Below, piece by piece: positions 58,282 through 64,000 of a stretch of 64,000 nt of DNA. The notes beneath the pieces are model-generated. The model made no database searches. It was not told the DNA's origin and saw nothing but the letters and a program-made list of their open reading frames with translations. The translations under genes and the position numbers were made by a program. The stretch covers positions 7,535,056-7,599,055 of the forward strand of contig NC_079205.1 in the NCBI RefSeq assembly GCF_026745355.1, read 5' to 3'. Position 1 is the first letter of the stretch. Every line of letters begins with the position of its first letter. This DNA is from Beta vulgaris subsp. vulgaris (Eukaryota > Streptophyta > Magnoliopsida > Caryophyllales > Amaranthaceae).

Positions 58282-58668
58282 AAGCATACAATCTTAAGCT
58301 CCTTGGACCTTGTGAGTCCTGTAAAATTCCAACTCTGACCAAATACTATACCAATTCCATTTATGTTGCTCCTGAGGTTCCCTAAAATCCTTAGTTCTCC
58401 ACATAATTTCACAATTCTATTCAATTTTAACAATTTAAGCATAAATCCACTAAAATTAACACCATATAAATCAATTTCCTCCTCAAAATGCGCCAAATAA
58501 AGTGTAAAATATGGACTTAACAACCGCCTTATTATGATGTTTTTGTCTTCAAGTCCCAAGCTCTCTAAGGTACTTTACAATTAGGACATTGTTAACCACT
58601 TCCATTGTCGACTTATATATACCCTTCTCAATAAATTGTAGTTGATCGTCAATGATATTACTACTCTA
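58282..58668. other. Unassigned, continuation of 57790-57940
   Basis: The minus-strand frame at 58257-58559 (100 codons, leucine-rich) is not recognised. The sequence reads on from 57943 once the MITE is removed. Confidence 0.35.
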
Positions 58669-59974
58669 CACTAGGGGAAAAAAAAGGAAGGGCTGCGCTT
58701 TTTCTACAAGCGGAACCCTACTAGTGAAGGGCTGCACTTTTCTTCAAAAGCGTTGCCCTACATAACAAAAGGGCTGCGCCTTTGATGAAAAGCGCAGCCC
58801 TTCACTTAGTAGGGCTGCGCTTGTAGAAAAAGCGCAACCCTTTTTACATTCAGAAGGGCTGCGCTTTTTCTAACAAGCGCAACCCTACTAAGTGAAGTGC
58901 TACGCTTTTCTTCAAAGGCGCAACCCTTCTGTTATGTAGGCCTGCGTTTTTAAAACAAGCGCAACCCTTCTTAAAAAAATTTGAAATAATAAATTTGCGA
59001 GCTTCAAATATTAAGCGGGCTTCAAATATTATCCCTCCTTCTCTCTCCTCTCTCACATCCCTCCTCCCTTTTCCTCTTTCTCTCTCCTCTCTCACGTCCC
59101 TCCTCCCTTCCTTTTCCTCCTCTCTCATCCTCTCTTCTCTCTCAAAAACTCCTAGAAACGCGACAAAAAGCCTGAAATGATTTGCATTAATCGGGCCGAC
59201 GGAGTCCGATTGCCTATTGTGATACCTTTTCGGAAGCAGAACGGGCCAACGAGTCAAACTCACTGCTATGCTGTGACCTATAGGCTTTTTGAGCCATCCG
59301 AGTTCGTTTAAGGCTCGAAATAGACATTTTTAAGTATTTCCGAATTTTATTATTTACTTAATTACGTATTAGGGTTTTGTTTTACGTATTTAAACATTAT
59401 TAGGTCAATGTTTGGAGGCAGTTTTTGACTTTTCAGATCTATAATTTTTTAATCTTTGTTTTGATTAATATTCTTGTATTTTCAAATCTATAATTTTTTC
59501 TCTTCTGTATTTTAGTTTTTGTTCCTTTTTAAATTCATTTTCGTTCCGTTCTTTTTTTTTGTTTTGTTTTGGGTCTAGTTGCATTGTAGAATTCTCTATG
59601 TGATAACATTTTTGATTTCCTGTTTTAGTTTTAGTTTTCCTGACCATATTTCCTATTCCCCTTTTGGATTTGGATGGTTTGCTTTAAAGTTTAATACAAA
59701 TGTTAAAAGTCGGAAAATGTGAGATTAATATATGAGTAAAAAAATGTCAATTTTTTTTTTTATTTTTTTATTTTTTGGTTGGTAGGGCTGCGCTTTTACC
59801 TAAAAAGCGTAGCCCTTCAAGCTTAGAAGGGCTGTGCTTTTACCTAAAAAACGCAGCCCTACTTAAAAAGTGAAGGGTTGCTATTGAAAGGGCTGCTATT
59901 GAAAGGACTGCTGTCAAAAAGCGCAGCCCTAAGAGCCTTTTTTAGCGCAGTCCTTCCTTATTTTTCCACTAGTG
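58669..59974. mobile_element. CACTA (En/Spm-type) non-autonomous element, 1306 bp
   Basis: Ends cactaggggaaaaaaaagga and the complement of tccttatttttccactagtg, so both outer ends are CACTAG. The flanks cta (58666-58668) and tta (59975-59977) are a 3-bp duplication with one mismatch. Both subterminal regions (58693-58970 and 59785-59950) are packed with agggctgcgctttt and aaaagcgcagccct in both orientations, the layout of transposase-binding subterminal repeats. No transposase. Confidence 0.9.
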
Positions 59975-60035
59975 TTATCTTGATGTCTTTGGCATAACTC
60001 GTTAATGTTATCCTAACTCATCGTTTTTTTCGGCA

Positions 60036-60393
60036 GGAAGATTTGTTAAATAAAATCTTTTAAAAGTTCAATGTTGCGAAAAAAACCTTTTAAAGCATTC
60101 TTTTTGTAGAAAAAGAAAATCACAAACCTAATTTTTTTTGCAAGATGAAACTTATTTCAATTTTCCAATGTGGTTTTTGAGATGCATAGGGTGGCTCTTA
60201 TCTCTTCCTTTAATCCCCTATTTTCATTAACTACAACACCACTCATATGCATCTCAAAAATCACACCGAAAAATGAAAAAAGGTTTCATCTTGCAAAAGA
60301 ATCACGTTTGTAGTTATTTTCTGCAAAATATGGTTTAAAATATTTTTTTTCGCAAAATTTAACTTTTAAAAGATTTCTTTTGGTAAAATTTCC
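60036..60393. mobile_element. Palindromic Mutator-like MITE (358 bp)
   Basis: The two halves pair over most of their length, e.g. aaatcttttaaaagtt with its complement, ttgcgaaaaaaa, and tttttgcaagatgaaac near the centre. The flanks tttttcggca (60026-60035) and ttttttggca (60394-60403) form a 10-bp target duplication with one mismatch. Confidence 0.78.
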
Positions 60394-60403
60394 TTTTTTG
60401 GCA

Positions 60404-61444
60404 TTGCCTGTAATCATATGTTACGATTAGGTCTCGCATCTTGTGGGACTATCGTCTCGAGGGAGGCTCTGATTCTACTAGCATTGAGGCTAGCAAAAAT
60501 ATGATTAAAGAGCGTGAAAATTTATTATAAACAAGTATATATATCCTTTCATCTCATTATTCCTTATGATTATTAGGGCCGCAATGTTGAAAAAAGAATT
60601 AACAAGTTAACAAATGTTATATTATTTAAAAGGTATTTAGATATGATTATAGTTAGTGGAGTATAAATATATTTCAAGGACATCTATTGGTGAATTAAGC
60701 TTCAAAACTTAGGAAGAATATAATAATAGTGGATCATGTTTGTAATAGAAATGTAAAGATTAGTAATGTAAGACGGAGCATATTAAAATGTTTAAAAATT
60801 GAAGTAGGATGGAAAAATTAATGGACAGGCTAAAAGAAGAAGAAAATGTAGAAGTTAAAACTGGTAAAATAATTGGAACAAACTTGAGAATAATTATGGC
60901 ATGAATAAACACTGCTTTAAAGTTGAATTTGCCCAATTACGTACGCACAAATTCTAGTAACCAATTTGCAGGGATACACGATCATTGTCACTAGGAACAT
61001 CTTGAGAACACGTACGAATGAGCAATGTTGGGAAAATCAGAATAAGTGTTTAATATTTGAGGAGAATATTGGTTTTCTATCAACAGGATGACTGACAATC
61101 CTCCAATATAGAGGAGCCTCCAAAATAAACCGGCAAGCAAAAATAATTAGGGCCAAATCAAGAGATAATAAAATTTTTAATGAAGGGAAGAATCATTAAT
61201 GACACTAAATCCACGAGAATATTATGCAACGATTAAGAAATCAACGAAGATGCTAATGCTAATTTTCGACCAAAAGTTACGCAGCGGATATTAAAATACC
61301 ACAACAACAACCGCACCACACGCTTGAAACGTGTATGGCGACTAGTTCCATCTCACTAAACATTCAATAAAGTTATAAAGAGGAAGACTAACACTCCAAT
61401 ACTAACTTCCGGGGGGTAACTAAAGGATTGTGGTTGTTGTTAAC
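60404..61444. other. Intergenic, nothing recognised
   Basis: AT-rich sequence up to the LTR of the second copia element. Confidence 0.5.
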
Positions 61445-61583
61445 TGTCAGAAATAGGTTAACTCCCTTGAGGAGGCTACTCTCATTAATCAATAATATAT
61501 ACTGTTACAAGTACTAGGGTTACAAGAGATATACAAGGAAACTAAATATACATCAAAATCTTTACATATTTAGTATTCTAACA
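61445..61583 (-). repeat. 3' LTR of the second copia element
   Basis: Plus strand tgtcagaaataggtt ... tattctaaca (TG...CA). The purine tract gagggtg (minus strand, 61584-61590) abuts it. Confidence 0.8.
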
Positions 61584-61591
61584 CACCCTCG

Positions 61592-63540
61592 CAGTTGGAG
61601 CGGGAGGAGGACGGACGCTCAAACTGGAGCGAAAATCCAAAAAGAGAGAGCGAGGGAGGCCTTTGGTGAAAATGTCGACGTACTGATATGCAGATAGAAC
61701 ATGAAGAACACGTACATGACCAAGGGCAACCTTTTCTCGTACAAAGTGGATATCCATCTCAACATGTTTAGTGCGTTGGTGTTGAACGGGGTTGTGAGAC
61801 ATATAAACAGCACTAACATTGTCACAGTAGACGACAGTAGACGACATTGTCACAGTGAAGCTCAAGTAAGAGATTGCGAAGCCAACATGATTCAGCAACG
61901 ACGTTTGCAACGCCGCGGTACTCAGCCTCAACACTGGACCGGGAGAGAGTGGCTTGTCGTTTCGAGGACCAAGAGATCAAATTGTCACCAAGAAAGGCAC
62001 AATAGCCAGAAGTAGAACGTCTAGAGTCAGGGCACCCACCCCAATCAGCATCAGTATAGGAGAGAAGTTCGGAGGCGGGAGTGCATGTATAGTGCATGCC
62101 ATACTCAAGTGTGCCCTTAAGGTATCGCAAGATACGCTTTAAGGCATGGTAGTGAGGCTCACGAGGATCATGCATAAATAAACAAACCTGCTGAACTGCA
62201 TAGGTGATGTCAGGCCGTGTGAAAGTGAGATATTGAAGAGCACTGGCAAGCTGACGATAAAGAGTAGGATCCTGCATAGGAGGGCCATTGGAGGCGCTGA
62301 GTTTGGCCTTAGTGTCAACTGGAGTAGCACAGGGGTTGCAGGAAGACATGTGGGCACGGGCGAGAATCTCCTCGGCATATTTAGTCTGAGAGAGGAACAT
62401 GTGCTGTGAAGTGTGCTTGACTGAAATGCCAAGAAAATAGGACAGGGGGCCCAGATAAGTCATGGCGAACTCGGCCCGTAGGAGAGCAATGATGCGGGTG
62501 CGGAGATCATCAGAAGAAGTGGCAAGGATAATGTCGTCCACATATAATAAAAGATATGCCATGTTCTGTCCATTTCGATAAATAAATAGAGACGGATCAC
62601 ACTTGCTGCTGACAAAGCCAATGGAGAGGATGTAAGTGGCAAACCGTTGATACCATGCCCGCGGTGCCTGTTTAAGACCATAGAGAGATTTTTGCAGAAG
62701 ACACACATGTTTGGGCTTAGTATAGTCCTGAAAACCTGGAGGCTGAAACATATAAACAGTTTCCTGCAAGTTATCATGTAAGAAAGCATTTTTTACATCA
62801 AGTTGGTGGATGGACCACCTGCGGGAAACTGCAAGACTGAGCACAGTGCGAATAGTGTTAGGACGAACCACAGGACTGAAAGTCTCATCACAATCAATAC
62901 CAACCTCTTGATTTTTACCATTAACAACCAACTGTGCTTTATAACGTTCAAAGGTCCCATCAAAACAAAATTTATGTTTAAACAACCACATGCAACGAAT
63001 GACATTAGCACCTGGGGGGCGCTCAACCAAAGTCCAAGTATTATTTTTAATAAGCGCATTATACTCATCACACATGGCGGCTTTCCAGTAAGGGTCCTGA
63101 AGGGCATCAATGTGGGAGCGGGGAATAGGAGAGAGAGATGGTGGGGTGAGAGTGTTAAAAAATCGGTGGCCACGATATGGATACGGCTTACAGATGCCGT
63201 GGTGACTTCGAGTGGTAATGTGGCTCGGTGGAGGCGGGGGACGGGTAGGGGGGCTGGGATGGTTGTTTATGGGGCTAGGAGGGGGACGAGGCGGGGAATG
63301 GGGGCTGTCGGGTGAACTGGGCAGAGGTGTAGTGAGCTGGGGGGAGGAGCGAGGCAGACGGGTGGGTTGGCTGGGGGGGGAGGTGAAAGTGTGCGGAGCA
63401 GGGGATGAGGAGGGATTTGTGTGGGTTGGAGCGAATGAGGGGGGGACAAATGGTTGGGCCTGGGCAGGGGGAGGGGAAGCAGGTGTGGGAGTAGGGAGGG
63501 GGAAGGGAGAAGAGGCCCGAGGAGGATACGGACGAGGGAA
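61592..63540 (-). pseudogene. Copia RT and RNase H (second element)
   Basis: The long frame 63615-61822 (597 codons) holds a proline-rich linker, then RT blocks WKAAMCDEYNALIKNNTWTL, YKAQLVVNGKNQEVGIDCDE, the [14 protein letters not shown] block, SLYGLKQAPRAWYQ and the catalytic box LLYVDDIIL. RNase H follows with SYTDADWGGCPDSRRSTSGY and ISWSSKRQATLSRSS. A 28-bp tandem duplication (61817-61844 and 61845-61872, imperfect beyond the first 12 bp) shifts the frame, and the last part (VVYCDNVSAVYMSHNPVQHQ, KHVEMDIHFVRE) continues in another frame to 61592. The RT itself is otherwise open, so the insertion is fairly young. Confidence 0.88.
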
Positions 63541-64000
63541 CAGGAGGACGAAGGAAGTCATAGTCCGTGAGGAGGGGAGAGTGAAGTTTGGTGACAGGAA
63601 AATGAGATTCGTCAAATGTGACGTGACGTGAGATGATAATTTTCTTAGTGGAGAGATCTAGACAACGATACCCACGATGATTGGAGGGGTATCCAAGGAA
63701 GAGACAAGGTGTGGAACGGGGGCTAAGTTTATGACTCATGGTGGAGCTTGTGTTGGGATAGCAAAGACACCCGAAGGTGCGAAGATGAGAGTAAGAGGGA
63801 GTGCGATTATAGAGGAGGTGGAGAGGAGTGAGGTAATGTAGAAGTTTTGTGGGGCGGATATTTAGAAGGTAGGTAGCCATATGTAGAGCTTCAACCCAAA
63901 AGGAGGGTGGGAGTGAAGCATGAAAGAGAAGAGTCCGAACGACGTCATTTGTGGTGCGGATCATACGTTCGGCTTTGCCGTTTTGAGAAGATGTGTATGG
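63541..64000 (-). pseudogene. Copia integrase C-terminal part (second element, cut by window)
   Basis: From the edge the minus strand reads the KAERMIRT block with the catalytic glutamate, then LLFHASLPPSFWVEALHMAT, HLRTFGCLCYPNTSS, CLFLGYPSNHRGYRCLDLST and SRHVTFDESHF. A frame change to the RT frame occurs around 63540-63615, in the linker. Confidence 0.85.

Larger units (their letters stand above)
61445..64000 (-). mobile_element. Second Ty1/copia element, 3' part, minus strand
   Basis: A 139-bp 3' LTR and purine tract at the left end are followed (reading the minus strand backwards) by RNase H, RT and integrase up to the window edge. The short LTR and protein motifs are close to those of the element at 24-33 kb, so they are the same lineage. 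The 5' LTR, gag and protease lie outside the window. Confidence 0.88.

Noticed and set aside
62803..63631. Plus-strand glycine-rich frames
   Set aside because: Antisense of the proline-rich linker and RT of the second copia element.

Overview
This window is nuclear DNA from a flowering plant, almost certainly a dicot. The evidence is an AT-rich background, split genes with GT/AG introns, tRNA-iMet primer-binding sites, and plant-type Ty1/copia, Ty3/gypsy, L1-like LINE, SINE, hAT, Mutator-like, PIF/Harbinger-like and CACTA elements. The style of the LINE ORF1 and of several MITE ends resembles Caryophyllales (spinach, beet, quinoa relatives), but that is impression, not proof. There are no prokaryotic operons, rRNA genes, intact tRNA genes or CRISPR arrays. 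Nearly all long open frames belong to transposable elements or are low-complexity artefacts.

Layout. 1-1351: minus-strand start of a LINE ORF1 split by a hAT element with a perfect 8-bp target duplication (TSD). 3.4-4.6 kb and 20.1-21.2 kb: two copies of one long-inverted-repeat Mutator-like element, each with a perfect 9-bp TSD. 5.1-6.9 kb: a 5'-truncated LINE flanked by an exceptional 197-bp direct repeat. 12.2-16.2 kb: the only recognisable host gene, the first two exons of a WDR25-like WD40 gene on the minus strand; its 3.5-kb intron holds a hAT element and a tandem duplication. 16.4-18.8 kb: a LINE lacking its endonuclease and most of its RT. 19.74-19.92 kb: a textbook tRNA-derived SINE.

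24.3-33.4 kb is a nest. A Ty1/copia element (short LTRs, iMet primer site) carries an opposite-strand non-autonomous LTR element (26071-28902, TSD ttttc) in its pre-integrase region and a hAT element (29357-30838, TSD gatacgtc) in its integrase. Its gag-pol frame is closed mainly by CAG-to-TAG stops. 35.9-37.3 kb: small CACTA-like and hAT-like elements and an LRR receptor fragment. 39.4-40.3 kb: a 0.9-kb array of a TTTATAT-type heptamer. 41.0-43.0 kb: a hAT MITE and a 979-bp copia deletion derivative with a perfect TSD.

44.1-45.0 and 56.1-57.1 kb: two diverged Harbinger-like elements. 47.6-50.8 kb: a minus-strand Ty3/gypsy element whose RT is fused by deletion to the end of its integrase. 53.3, 57.9 and 60.0 kb: MITEs. 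58.7-60.0 kb: a CACTA element with dense subterminal repeats. 61.4-64.0 kb: the 3' part of a second copia element on the minus strand, running off the window. The sequences between these are AT-rich, with nothing recognisable beyond the fragments noted. I see no new cellular pathway; the unusual material is structural: nested insertions, atypical duplications, deletion derivatives and the heptamer array.
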